In this document: positions 34,485-46,062 of the stretch, in pieces
Numbering within the stretch: position 1 is the first letter of the stretch
How the letters are laid out: each line of letters begins with the position of its first letter
DNA from: Henckelia pumila
Lineage: Eukaryota; Streptophyta; Magnoliopsida; Lamiales; Gesneriaceae
NCBI RefSeq assembly: GCF_033568475.1
Contig: NC_133123.1
Span: 152,101,753 to 152,165,752 of the forward strand
Direction: 5' to 3'
Length of the DNA: 64,000 bases
The notes under the pieces: model-generated
What the model was told of the DNA's origin: nothing
The model's input: the letters and a program-made list of their open reading frames with translations, nothing else
The model's database searches: none
Position numbers and translations under genes: made by a program

Positions 34485-36200
34485 TGTTGGGGATCAGGTG
34501 TGTGTAGAGGGGGGTGAATACACACTATTAAAATATTTTGAGCTATAATAGCTCGTTCTTGTAATTTTCAAAAATGAACTGAGCACCGAGAAATTATATC
34601 GAGTTTGATTACAAAACCAAGCAGAAAACACTCGAAATAATCCCTCTAAAAACTGATTAAGCATTTGAGAAATCGTTTGAAAAGATTGCAAGTGTAGATA
34701 ATAAAATATTTTGGTTGAAGAATTTTATCAAACACTTTTGAATGCAATATTTTGGTGTTTTAAAGAACACATAAAATATTTCAACAAATCATCCAAAACA
34801 GCAACAACAAGTAAATACGATAAGTAAAGATGTACGAATTTTTTTACGGATGTTCGGAGACTCAACGCTCTTACTTCACCCCTTCTTCCACATAGGAAAG
34901 GATATACTAGAAAACTTTGGATATTAAAACATCTTGTAATATACGCACTCCAACCTTAGTATTTTTCCCACTGCCTAAGTAGGAATTCCTAAATTCTCAA
35001 CTCTTTCCAATGACATAACACTGAAGATACAAAGTTTACACATCTTTAATGTCTTTGTGCAAAGACTCTCACTCAACTAATCTATGCAAATCGTCTAACA
35101 AATGTGTGTAAGTGAGTTGGGGTGTGAAGAACTTGACTGTGAAAGCTCAAAAAATCAGTTGTGTTCTTCGCAGCAAGGGCAAACTCTTGACTTAGCTAAA
35201 CAATCTGTTTTGACGCCCTCTATCGATGTGGAAAAGCTCTAACTAGCTGAATAATCTCAGGTCATTCCCTCTCTCTTCTTCTTAATCTCAAAATCTTGTA
35301 TTTATAGCATCCAAAAATGATATAGACGTTATACACAAGAATATAAATGTTGAAAATAATAAAACGGTAATATTTGCATTTCTAGAAAGTAGCTTTGACC
35401 GGTTGACTAGATTTGGATATGGAGGAGTCAACTGGATAGAGCAGGTGACAAGCTTAGTGAACAATCGATTGAGAGCAGGTGACAAACTTGGTGAGCGGTC
35501 GAGTGAGAGCAGGTGACAGTACCTCGATCGGCTGAGAGACCAAGTGAGAGCATCTTACTGCTTGAATAAATGTTATATGTTCATGTACTTATAATTCTTT
35601 CTGAGTTGATTTCTTGGTAAAGTAGAAAACATAAAAGTTGTAGCTCTTTTCCTTGGCTTTCCAACAGAACAAAAATCACTCATTTCGGAGTTCAAATGAG
35701 AGAGTAATTCTTGAAATATTAGAGCTGCTAAAAACGGTTGAGGAGAGCTTGAGAAGTCGAGGGCTTATAGATCTTGATGCATTGATTTTTGGCCAAAGCA
35801 ATGAACACAAAAGTTGTAGCCCTTTGTCTTGGCTTTTCAACACATCAAAAATCACTCCATTTGGATTTAATATGAGAGAGAATGCTCAAACAACCAAACC
35901 ATGTATAAAATCGTGTTCTGTTATCAACCTGTGCAGAACTAAAAACTTGAACGTGATTTATCATCTTCTTAGGTTCTGATTCAAACTTTGACTTGTGAAG
36001 ATGATTTTTAGATTGTCTTCTTATACTTCCGACACATACTTAATCATTTCATTTGGATCACGGAGTTGAGAGATATGATCATTAAACCAGAACTGGTTTG
36101 TCATTCCATCTGCATCTACAAGTTCATCCAGCTCAGCTTTGAGACGCTAGTTTGGCCTATATATCATCTGAATTGGTCCACCTGACTTGAGATATGACTT
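34485..36200 (-). repeat. Copia-type solo-LTR-like fragment
   Basis: It starts tgttggggatcaggtgtgtg, with the same gtgtagaggggggtgaatac motif and the downstream ttcggaga...cttcaccccttctt block as the Sirevirus 1 LTR. No PBS or coding sequence adjoins it. Two internal copies of aaagttgtagctcttttcct recur near 35635 and 35810. The right border is not defined. Confidence 0.5.
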
Positions 36201-36614
36201 GTAGACTTTTGCGTTTGCTACGCGATTTTTAAAATATTATGTACATTTATTTTAATTACTTCATTTTTGAAAGTGTTTTCATTCAAATAGAAAATTATGG
36301 CATTATCTACGCTATATAATTAAAATGGAGCAAAAATTTAGACTGAAGGGTACATTTTCTTTTAAAAAAATATTATTATACATATTTCTTATATAAGCAT
36401 AATTTATTTTAGGGAAAATGTTATTTTCCTGTAAGTTGTGTTGTGTTTATTTTATTGCATATAAATTGTTAAAGTTTGGATTCCATCTTGTAAGTTATTT
36501 TATTTTATTTTTTGGCTTTTTTGGTTACCCAAAATCACTAAATATACTAGAGATTGCTTATTTGACACCGATGCTCTTTTACGTCTCTAATGTTATAAAA
36601 AATAAAGCTTGCGT

Positions 36615-36955
36615 TTCACATTAAAAAAATTACCTAAAGTACATTAATTTGTTACTTTTTGATTTCGGTCATTCATGTTTTCACATTTCAATTTTAGTTT
36701 CGTGTGCTTTGATTTTTAGCTCTTTTAGACTCTTTAAGTTGAAAATATTGGTGTTACACTGTACACGCTAGATCCACATCAGCTCTGTATTGATGATGCA
36801 TTAGCGTCACATTCGAGAAATGACTAAAATTGCAAAAAAAAAAAAAAAAGAAAGAAGAAAAGATATAAAATAAAAGCCAAATCTGACAACATAAAAGACC
36901 GAAATCACAAATTGACAAATTTAAGGGATTAAAAATGCAAATTTCCCAAACAAAA
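36615..36955. repeat. Dispersed fold-back repeat, copy 2
   Basis: Ends ttgatttcggtcattcatg and gaccgaaatcacaaattgac are inversely related. It includes a poly-A run at about 36835-36849. Confidence 0.45.
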
Positions 36956-37450
36956 ATAAGGGAAACAAAAAACTTTTTTCCCTCCTATTTTGATGTTTTG
37001 AGGATTATTTTGTTTTATTTTCCTCATTTTATTTACCCAAATAAATTTTAATGTGTGTAATATAAACTTTATTTCAACACACGTGCTATGTAGGAAACCA
37101 CCAGTTTCAAATAAAACTATATTCTATAGATTTAGATTTTAGACAAAAAAAGGACAAAAAACTAGAAGATGTTTTATAAAAGCTATATTTTGACAAGACA
37201 CGTAACTAAAAGCCAAAATATGCTTATAAGTCTAAAATTGTAAATTTTTCGTATCTTTCGTTTTTTATTTTATTTCTCATATGTTTAATTTTGAAACTTA
37301 ATAAAGTACCTATAATGAATATTATGGTTTTTCAGTTATTGGTTTTATATCTTTTTGTTTTAAGAAAATAATATTTATGACCTGTGTCGATCAGATATCT
37401 ATAATATTTATTAGATGTTAATAAACACATATATAATTCTAGGTTCATCA

Positions 37451-37476
37451 CGTGCATCGCACGCGCACCTTCCTAG
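37451..37476 (+). other. Helitron 3' terminus (hairpin plus CTAG)
   Basis: Perfect stem CGTGC-ATC-GCACG at 37451-37463, then CTAG at 37473-37476 followed by T. The 5' start was not located. Confidence 0.5.
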
Positions 37477-37497
37477 TGTATATATATATATATATAT

Positions 37498-37644
37498 GAA
37501 TTTTCAGCTGTCCAACCATGTTTTTCCACTTGGTCCGCGACCATGGGTTTTAGTGATGCAAAAAAAAAAAACAAAAACAAAAACCACTAAAACCCACGTC
37601 GCGAACCAAGTGGAAAAACATTATTGGACAGCTGAGCATTATTC
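37498..37644. repeat. Fold-back element, CAGCTG family, copy 1
   Basis: Two arms of about 55 bp form a long hairpin: cagctgtccaaccatgtttt and ccacttggtccgcgacc on one side, their near-complement on the other. It sits in a TA microsatellite. Confidence 0.8.
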
Positions 37645-37664
37645 TATATATATATATATATATA

Positions 37665-37692
37665 ACACGCATCGCGTGTGCATAATTACTAG
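37665..37692 (+). other. Second Helitron 3' terminus
   Basis: Perfect stem ACACGC-ATC-GCGTGT at 37665-37679, CTAG at 37689-37692, then T. Same strand as the terminus 216 bp upstream. Confidence 0.5.
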
Positions 37693-37703
37693 TATAATAT
37701 AAA

Positions 37704-38193
37704 CTAGCAATCTTGTAAATGGTATTTCTTATACAATTGTTTTTATATTTTTGAGTTAAATTAAATTAAATATATTAAAGTTATTTTTTTGGCTATAAAA
37801 GTTATTTTTAAGGTAACGTATATAAAATTAGAGAAATTTTATACTAGGAATCTTGTAAATGGTATTTCTTATACAATTGTTTTTATATTTTCGAGTTAAA
37901 TTAAATAAAATATATTAAAGTTATTTTTTGTGCAAATTGCTCAAAAATCCCCAATGCAAACATGTTTTGCTCTGCACTCCCTAGCCATTTTTTTGTACCA
38001 CATTTTTTGTTAATTTGTACCACATCTTGTATGGTTTTGTACCACATTTTGTATTGTTTTGTACCACATTTTATGACTAGGGACCCCAAAGCAAAACATG
38101 TTTGCATTTGGGGATTTTTGAGCAAATTGCCCTTATTTTTTTGGCTATAAAAGTTATTTTTAAGGTAACATATATAAAATTTGAGAAATTTTC
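37704..38193. repeat. 140-bp tandem duplication, second unit split by a MITE
   Basis: Unit A is 37704-37843. Unit B starts at 37844 (ctaggaatcttgtaaatgg) and is interrupted at 37930-38132. Confidence 0.85.
37930..38132. mobile_element. Mutator-like MITE with 9-bp TSD and adjacent empty site (203 bp)
   Basis: TIRs of about 38 bp (gtgcaaattgctcaaaaatc... against ...gatttttgagcaaattgccc). TSD TTATTTTTT at 37921-37929 and 38133-38141. Unit A of the flanking duplication keeps the uninterrupted site at 37781-37793. The interior has four tgtaccacatttt-type repeats. Confidence 0.88.
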
Positions 38194-38345
38194 AGCTGCT
38201 CAGCCATTTTCTTCACTTGGTCCGCGACGGTTTTATTGGTTTTTTGTTTTTTTTTTTTCATATCACTAAAATCTACTAATCGCGGACGCAGTGAGAAAAC
38301 ATATTTGGGCAGCGGTGAGGAAACATGAGTTGAAAATTCATCAGT
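38194..38345. repeat. Fold-back element, CAGCTG family, copy 2
   Basis: The arms ttcagctgctcagccatttt and cttcacttggtccgcgac pair with ctaatcgcggacgcagtgag and gggcagcggtg. Related to 37498-37644 but more diverged. Confidence 0.7.
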
Positions 38346-38510
38346 AAAATTATAATTAATTAATTAATAGTTGCCTTTTCTGCTAGCAGATATATATAAT
38401 TGAACTTTGTATATGTAGCTCGTACAATCTAATCTATATCTAAACTTCTTCCCAAAATTGCCTGTGAATCATTCGCCTCTCCACGCTCCTTGTACAGATA
38501 GTGAAGAGAA

Positions 38511-38634
38511 GATGGAGTGCAGCTCGCCGCGAAGGGCCGCGCCGGTCTCCGCCGCATCCCTCAAAGGGGAGAGCGGAAGGTTTCGCCCGTGGCCGTGGCA
38601 GCCCCGGTGGTCATGACAAAGTCCATGGACGGAG
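38511..38634 (+). other. Candidate first exon of a host gene, unknown function
   Basis: A sharply GC-rich stretch in AT-rich surroundings ends in a good donor (ggag/gtaaat). The frame ending VAAPVVMTKSMDG leads in phase into a candidate exon at 41749. The first ATG (38511) is in another frame and stops at about 38613, so either the start is MTK at about 38613 or a frameshift is present. Family not recognised. Confidence 0.35.
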
Positions 38635-39021
38635 GTAAATTATATATATATATATATATATATATTGTATATTTTGCATATTTTCAGTCAAAGATTATAT
38701 TTTGTGGCATTGTTTAGTGCGTGTACCATGTATTGTGGTACAATCTGTTCTGGAATGAGCTCTGCCATTTTACCCTGTCCGATTAGATGTCAGCCTGTCA
38801 GGTGTATTAGATATTGTGCATTTCTTTACTGCCGAAAGACAATTTAGATTCACCAGTGAAAATGCTGAATACATTTTAGATTCAAGATGAGGGAACTGAT
38901 GTTGGATTTCTTCTATTAGAGCTCATAGTTGACGAATCTCGATACTTGGAGAACGGTAGGGGCCGTAGATGTTCCCCAGTTCCATAAGAAAAGTAGAATG
39001 AGGTTGAGTGAGAACCAAAAA

Positions 39022-39328
39022 GGTTAAATTGCATATATCACCCTTGTGAAATCCCGTGTTAGCTAATAACCACATGTGAAAATTTTTTAAGCTAATAACC
39101 CCTGTCATTCTAGATTTGTAGCATACACACCCCTTCTGGCTAAAAAATGACGAAAATGCCCTTGACTTTTATGAACTATTTAATTTATCATTTATTTTAT
39201 GTAGGGGTATTTTCGTTATTTTTTAGCTGAAAAGGGTGTGTATGCTACAAATCTAGAATCACAGAGGGTTTCACAGGGGGTTATTAGCTAACACGAGATT
39301 TCACAAGGGTGATATATGCAATTTCCCC
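39022..39328. mobile_element. Mutator-like MITE, copy 2, 9-bp TSD
   Basis: TSD AACCAAAAA at 39013-39021 and 39329-39337. TIRs ggttaaattgcatatatcac and gtgatatatgcaatttcccc. Same family as 18761-19079. It would lie in the long intron of the candidate host gene. Confidence 0.88.
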
Positions 39329-40691
39329 AACCAAAAAAGAAAAATTTGAAAAAGCAAGAAAAAAAAAAGAAAAAAAGAAAAAGGAGAGAAAGATGATTAA
39401 TCATAAGAAAAGATTGATAATGAATAAATAGGTAAAGGGAAGAGTTAGAAAAGGCAAAATGATTAAGAGAGGGTAGTCTGTGCAACGATCTCGTAGATAT
39501 TCCGTGAAACAGGTCGATTATAAACATGTATTGGTGTGAAAAATAATATTTTTTTATGGGTGGGGACGAGAAAGAAATCCGTCTCAAAAAATTAGAATGT
39601 GAGACGATCTCACGTGAGTTTTTGTGAACTATCAAATGTTTGAGCAAGACAGAGGCTCATGTTAAATCGTCCTACCATAGATGATATTAAATATGATGGC
39701 CTTGATTTTTTATCTTTCAATAATATTATTTGTCCTTAAGATGAAATAATCTATAGTTTTGTTCCTTTTTGTCGTGCCCTCAAGGGTTATTAACAATGCA
39801 CTGATGATTTATTATGGCTATTCAGAATTACCATTGCTTTATAAATAACATCATTATGGGATGTTAAAACACATATATGTATTTTAGTAGTTGATATTCA
39901 AAGTAGGAGACTAGGAGTCACACATATGTATTTTTTACGTTATTGTCTTTAATCAAATAGATATTTTTATACTTAAATTGCACTAAATAAAATATTTATT
40001 GATGCAACTTATACAAGCTGTGATAGCTCTTCGAAATTATTCACTCTTTTATCGGTCCTTCATAGTGCTATGAAACTATAGTGTTGGTCATTGTGCCGAC
40101 CACGCGAACTCTTCCAACCATGATAGGGCTCATCCAATTTGGAAGATGTTACATTTTAGTTGGGTTATGAATTAGTATTTGGCTGAATCAAAGTTAACCA
40201 GAGAACTTATTTTTTTTACTCAGAAAATGAAAGTTCAGATGCCATCCCCTAAGCCATCGTATGCAGCATTAGTTTTTGTCTTCATCAAACATCTAAAACC
40301 AAGGAAGTTGGCCAAAAAACTCATTTCTACGTTGAATTTTTCTAAGAATCATGTTTTGCGCCTCTAATTTATTGACTCGTCCACATCTTGCTGTCTCCCC
40401 TCCCTTTTCTGAAAACCTAGGTCTGCGTACAGTATATCCATTGACCTAGTGTTGATTTTGCATGTGGTTGTACATGCTATCAACTTCGTTGCTAAGATTT
40501 TGGCAATCTTGGAAAATATCATGTGCAAAATTAGATATCACAAATCTGCACGCACATTGACTGAATGATTTTTCTGTCTATTTTAGGAGAGCTAATTGTA
40601 AGTGCCATCTGAATTTCTGTGAATAATATTCAATCTGATTTAGATTTTGTACCCGCGAAATGATGAATACATGTGAATAAATCATAAAGTA

Positions 40692-41355
40692 ACAATAATT
40701 GTAAGATTGTCTTCTAAACTCAATTAAGGTTCACAAAATCCTAAATGTTCTTGTAATCTTATTTATCACAAAAGCTAATGTCATTCGGTCTGTACTTAGC
40801 AGATAATAAAGCAGCATTAAATGAACTTTTCCAGTTATATGTGTCCAAATTCAGTGAAAGTTAATGCCAACCATGGTTACAATTTTAACTAACCAACCAC
40901 AGCTTTTAATTTTTTATATTTTTTTTGTCTTTTCAGTCAAATACCTCTCTCAGATTATCAACATCTGCTCCCAGAATTAGAGTTTTTTGGTGCCTTTTGA
41001 TTTCCAGAAATCACAGAAAACCAATAATTGTAACATTGTCTTCTAAGCTCAATTAAGGTTCACAAAATCCTAATTATTCTTGTAATCTTATTTATCACAA
41101 ATCCTAATGTCATAAAATCTGTACTTAGCAGATAATAAAACAGCATTAAATAAACTTTTCCAGTTATACGTGTCCAAATTCAGTAAAAGTTAATGCCAAC
41201 CATGGTTACAATTCTAACTAACCAACCATGGCTTTTTTTTTTTTTTTTTGTCTTTTTAGTCAAATCCTTCTGTCAGATTATCAACATCTGTTCCCAGAAT
41301 TAGAGTTTTTTTGGTGCCTTTGTTTTCCAGAAATCACAGAAAACCAGATCTTGTT
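40692..41355. repeat. 332-bp tandem duplication in the candidate intron
   Basis: The unit starting caataattgtaagattgtct at about 40692 recurs at about 41024 and runs in parallel to aaatcacagaaaacca, with a longer T-run in the second unit. Confidence 0.85.
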
Positions 41356-41748
41356 CTCTGCAACTCCCTTTATCTGTGGGCTAAAATCAACACTGAGGAA
41401 GAAGTGATTTTGTATGTGTTTCTGTGATTTTCTGCATTCGCATCTACGTTGTTTGACTACTGTTTTAATCCATAGATAACTGCATCCAACCTTCTACTGG
41501 ATATAATTGAATATATGCCAACTTATTCTCTGAATCTAGGGTTTTGGCTAGGTCACTACATTTGCTGATTTTTATGTGTGTTATATACGTGCCCATCTTT
41601 TCTGTGTCGGTTCCTTGAATCATTACATCAAGTGTTTCCCATTTGAATTTTGAGCAAGCGTCATAATATTTTTGGTCTCTTTCTCTCAAGTGTCATTTGA
41701 TGATCTGAAACATTGACTAGTAGTCATAAATCTTTTTCTTTCTTCTAG

Positions 41749-41797
41749 GTTTGGAAGGTGTGAAAGTAGGTGCAAATGGTTTTGGGCTGCCAGTAAC
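41749..41797 (+). other. Candidate internal exon
   Basis: Acceptor ctttcttctag, then a short frame in phase with the 38634 donor (GLEGVKVGANGFGLP), with possible donors at gtaaca (about 41798) or gtaggt. Speculative. Confidence 0.25.
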
Positions 41798-42767
41798 AAA
41801 ACTATCGTCAAAAAAAATTTTGTTTACAAATCTTGATTTTCATGTATCATGGTACTAGTGATGAAGAAGTTCTGTTCCCTTTTTGATTGATTCAAAATAT
41901 GTTTATGAAACTTTTTTGTGTTTAGATTTAGCAATGCATGAGCATGTAGTTTTGATAAGGATTTTCGCGCCAATTTGTTTGCAAATTACAAACGGTAGAT
42001 CAGTTGTTTGTATGCTGACGTGGTCTTAACTTGGAGCTTTAAAAATTTCAGTGATATAGTCTTCCATTTGTTGCTTTTTTTTGTTGTTGCTTACACGCTG
42101 TTGGGATGTTTCCGTACGAGTCATTAAATGCCATTTGCTGGAGATGGACTTACAAGATCAATTAAATCACAACTTTCAAAAACATAAAAGGAAATGAAAT
42201 CCCCATATAGCAATGATCTGTTACATTTGTCGTTACATTACTTTTTGTAGTTTCAAGTCTTTCTTTCATGGTTTTGGCGGCGTATCTTACGATTCTAACT
42301 AAGTCCCCATGTTTTGTGATTACTCTTTTTATCTAATTTTCCTTTTTCTCATGTTTAGCAGTTGTTGCATTTGTTATCATGCTTTTGGAGATGATAATAA
42401 AACTGACATTGTTTACTTCTTTTTTTTTTAATGTTTTTTCTTGCAAAGACTACATGAGTTGCCTTGATCCCCATACCAACTTGCACAGCCCAAGACTTCT
42501 ATAATTCTTCTATTTTACTCTCATGTGAGTTATATACTAGAGCTCTTGGTGTCTTGTTTCAATTAATTTTGTCATTCTTAAAATTTGGCAACCTAGTTCA
42601 TGGTAATTGTGCGTTAGTTATTTTCGAACATAGATTCCTGATGCTCATATTTTTGTCATTATTCATTTATCCATTATTCCAGTTTCAGATTGGTAATATA
42701 GTTTATCGGTGGTTCATTACCATATTTTTTTGCGACAATGATATTGACACAGTCGACTTTTCTTCAG

Positions 42768-43416
42768 GATACCATGACTTCTAGTGATAACCAACCTCTT
42801 TTGCGAAGGACTCCAGCGGCCGTTGCTGCTTCACCTGAAAATCTGGTGCCCTCCCCATAATGGGAATCAAGCACTTGGTGGCATCGTTCTATGTCTTCCT
42901 GCTCAACGGAAGAATTCAACAGAAACCATTTCTACTACTTTGTCATCGAACACTTCTCTGAGCCAGCATTTAGACAGTAATGCTAATACGGATGCCATGA
43001 CTTCTAGTGATCTCCCAAACCAATCTCTTTCGCAAAGGACTCTAGCGGCCGCCGCCCCTTCACCTGAAAATCTGGTGCCTCCCCATGATCTGAATCGAAC
43101 ACTTGGTGACATCATTCTATGTCTTCCTGCTCAACGGAAGAATTCAAGGACTGCACCGGCGTCATCTGGTAATGCACGGGTTAAAAAAGTTGACAATGCC
43201 CTACACCGGAACACAGTCACTCTCGCCGCTGCTAGTACTAGTAGTAGTGGTGTTGGGACAACGAGTCCATTGGCAAATCCACATTCTATCGGTGACACAG
43301 GGGTTCCTTCCCAAAGCAACTTGCCCAGAAAGCCAAAGGAGTTGGCTCGCAATGACATTCGTCGGATGCTGATGGACAAGGCGAGGACCAAAATCCTTTG
43401 TTATCTCAATGACTGA
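42768..43416 (+). pseudogene. Candidate last exon with an internal duplication and a frameshift
   Basis: Acceptor gacttttcttcag, then ATG ACT TCT AGT GAT. The exon holds two copies of a block of about 240 nt encoding MTSSD...RTxAAxAxSPENLVP...LCLPAQRKNS. The first copy has one extra C at about 42850, which puts a TAA at 42858-42860. Without it the first block reads in the same frame as the second, to the stop at 43414-43416. The tail (RKPKELARNDIRRMLMDKA) is basic. I do not recognise the protein. Either a recent pseudogene, a splicing variant or an assembly error. Confidence 0.45.
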
Positions 43417-44743
43417 AGACCGATAGATGAGACTAGATATCTGGGAATTTTTTATTTCTGATTGTGAACGTAATTAATAAATCCTAAACAACAATGAATT
43501 GAAATTTTTGTTGCAGCTGTTTCTTGGAATAAAAAACATTTTTATCTTTGCCATCTCTTTTTTGTACGTACCTTTATTTTCCTACAATTTATAGGGAGTA
43601 ACAACTCTTCATATTTTTGCAGGGATCGATAAGTATTGTGTAGCTTGTGTGATGAATGTACTCAGCTAGATATAAGAAATAATAAATTAAAAAATATATG
43701 GACTTAAATAAATAATTTCAATCATTATGCTATACTAGCTCTTGTGAAATTCTTTTTATTATTTGAGTAGAATGAATTCTTACTTGACATGTTTATTTTC
43801 AGTTACTTATCTAATTGATAGCTGAAGATTAAAATCAAATAAATTTTCTTTCTTACTCTTTCCATTTGACTTTTTTGTCAAATCTCTTATTTCAAAGCGT
43901 TCAAAGTTATTTCGGGGGGTACAACATTTACATCAACCAAACTTAGCATTCAATGTTTAATTCATAGCATAATGTATAAAACAATATGAATTGAAATGGT
44001 TTTTAAAAATATTTGTCTGTGCAACTTCTGTTGGATTTGGTCTGTTATACTCTTTGATGCTCGACTCTTATTTGGAAATGTGTTTTATGTCTTTGCATTT
44101 AATTTTGGGATGCTTATGTTGTTTTTGACTTCCTACTGTCGTTGACCAAGTTAGCGACAACGGTTTATTTCAAACCATCTCTGAATAGAGAGTTTCTTGT
44201 AGTGATATGGCCATGTGCTGTTGTTCCTTCTGTTTCATTCTTGGAATAATGGACGACCACTGACTTGTTGATACATACTTCGAATTTTTTACTTAAATTG
44301 GTCCTGCTGCAAATTCCCATTGATCAACAGAACCTACTGATTTCTTGCTTCTAGATATTTGTTTAAACTTGTTCTAAGGTCTTCAAAGACGGGAGCTATA
44401 TTGGTAAAATCAAGTTTTCTAGATTTACCTTGAATCGATGATCGGTTTCATTCACTTCGTATTTTTCATTAGTCCTAGTTTTCTTTTTGTGCACGAGTGT
44501 CTTTGTTTCATCTGATCTGCCCGAAACCATACAGTTTTGGGCTTCATCTAGTTGGTTAAAATAGTATTTTTGAAACCATATAGTCCAGTATAGTAATTCA
44601 TGTATAACTGTGTAGCTAGACAAACCTCAACATTGTGAACTATTTGAGACCATCCAGTGCTCTAGTGCTGGAGTAGAGGTATGTTCCATCATTAACAAGC
44701 CTGTCACTACGATCGCACTTAAAGAAGGGAGATACAAAGGTGT
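43417..44743. other. Intergenic region between two convergent genes
   Basis: It holds the likely 3' UTR of the upstream gene (aataaa at about 43529) and that of the DUF579 gene. No other gene, RNA or repeat was recognised. Confidence 0.5.
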
Positions 44744-45724
44744 TTATGTCATGCAAAAAGTGGTTGCATTAGTAAGTCGTCGTATTTGAAAATGCCAGAA
44801 TCTGCCCTTGGAAGAAACCAAGTTCTCCTCACACAAGAACTCCCAAGAGAACCATTTCTCAATCATTCGATCTACGTTGTGAACTATAACGCTAGTTATG
44901 TTTCCACTTCTAGCAAGTATACTAGCCATATAGATGGTTGTCATTTTACCTGGTGAATCAGGTGTATCCCCTCTAGGTCCATCCACCAGCACCACGTCCC
45001 ACGTAGTTTCATATACTTCTTGAGGTAGATTTGACAGCACCAGATTACATTTTGAAACTTTTGGTAGATGAACATTAGGCAAACAATCCTTGCTATTTCT
45101 TGCATCTTTGAGCAGCTTGTAAGCTTCTGATGCTAATGTGTTGTACATGATTTTGTAAACTTGAGTACTGTTGGTAGATTTCAGTTTGCTCGTATTCTGG
45201 AGGTTATCCTCAAGAAAGATAGTAACTCCACCAGCATTCAGTGATGCAATACTCGAATACTGATATTCCTGCCCGAATATAAGCAGATTGCAGGGGACTC
45301 GGCGAGAAAAGAACTCCAAGAGGAATCTCATTTCCTTCGCTGTTAGGCTACTTGAACCAGTGTTTGCCAACTGATCTTTCCTATGATCTTCTTGATGTGA
45401 GATATTCTTTCTGCAAATTAATGATAAAGAGGAACATTCACTCTTATGCATTGGAGGCAGGGGTGGAGATGGATTGGTATTCATTGTTATTTTCAGAAAT
45501 CTGAATATCGATGCAGTTGATAGAATGAAAACAAGAAGTGGGATTAGTTTCCTGTTCGAAAACATCATCTTCCGTCTGGAATAGTTTTGATGCAGGATTT
45601 GTCTCGGACGTGACCTGGGCGAAACTCGTGACAGCAATGGAGTTTTTGGAGTTGCAAGAGGATTGCAATGGGATACTTCTGGTGGCATGTTGCTCTTTTG
45701 GACATCACCACAGTACCATCTCAT
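44744..45724 (-). CDS. DUF579 / IRX15-like polysaccharide biosynthesis protein (326 aa)
   Basis: An intact single-exon ORF. The first in-frame ATG (45724) follows an in-frame TAG upstream. The N-terminal 55 residues are basic, followed by one membrane segment (LIPLLVFILSTASIFRFL, about residues 60-77), as in type II Golgi proteins. The DUF579 domain follows: LTAKEMRFLLEFFSRRVPCNLLIFGQ, LNAGGVTIFLED, then the signature WDVVLVDGPRGDTPDSPGKMTTIYMASILARSG, and VHNVDRMIEKWFSWEFLCEENLV near the end. Length matches the IRX15/IRX15-L and GXM families (about 300-330 aa), which act on glucuronoxylan in secondary walls; GXMs are 4-O-methyltransferases. I place it nearer IRX15-like but cannot exclude GXM. 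Its neighbour on the + strand is convergent. Confidence 0.88.
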   Translation of the reverse strand: MRWYCGDVQKSNMPPEVSHCNPLATPKTPLLSRVSPRSRPRQILHQNYSRRKMMFSNRKLIPLLVFILSTASIFRFLKITMNTNPSPPLPPMHKSECSSLSLICRKNISHQEDHRKDQLANTGSSSLTAKEMRFLLEFFSRRVPCNLLIFGQEYQYSSIASLNAGGVTIFLEDNLQNTSKLKSTNSTQVYKIMYNTLASEAYKLLKDARNSKDCLPNVHLPKVSKCNLVLSNLPQEVYETTWDVVLVDGPRGDTPDSPGKMTTIYMASILARSGNITSVIVHNVDRMIEKWFSWEFLCEENLVSSKGRFWHFQIRRLTNATTFCMT

Positions 45725-45852
45725 CCCATTTTTCACTATTAGCTATTTTTGATCGAATAGATGATAGTTATATTGGTGGGATCAAACATTTCTTGAGTGA
45801 AGAAAAAGGGATGTGATTTGCTTTTCTTTGAAGCTTCAACTATGTATGACAG

Positions 45853-45858
45853 TATATA
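45853..45858 (-). promoter_or_regulatory. Candidate TATA box of the DUF579 gene
   Basis: The minus strand reads TCTATATACT about 130 nt before the ATG, a plausible plant spacing. Confidence 0.35.
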
Positions 45859-46062
45859 GATTTTTATTTCTTGAATCTGTATATATGTCCATATTTGGTA
45901 CCAATGGGGTCAAAAGAGTTGTTTCAGGGACACTATCAGTCTGTTGAGTCATGTCCCATACTTCAAGCCATTCTCATCAGTTAGTGGCGGAGCTAGAAAC
46001 TCCATTTACAGAGGAGAGGCAAAACTAATTTATTAATAGTTTAATACCATATTTTCGGTATA

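Noticed and set aside
34315..34548. Plus-strand ORF of 77 codons
   Set aside because: It runs from AT-rich DNA across the border of the copia LTR fragment; no motif.
45538..45816. Plus-strand ORF of 92 codons
   Set aside because: It is antisense to the 5' end of the DUF579 gene, which has clear family motifs; no independent support.
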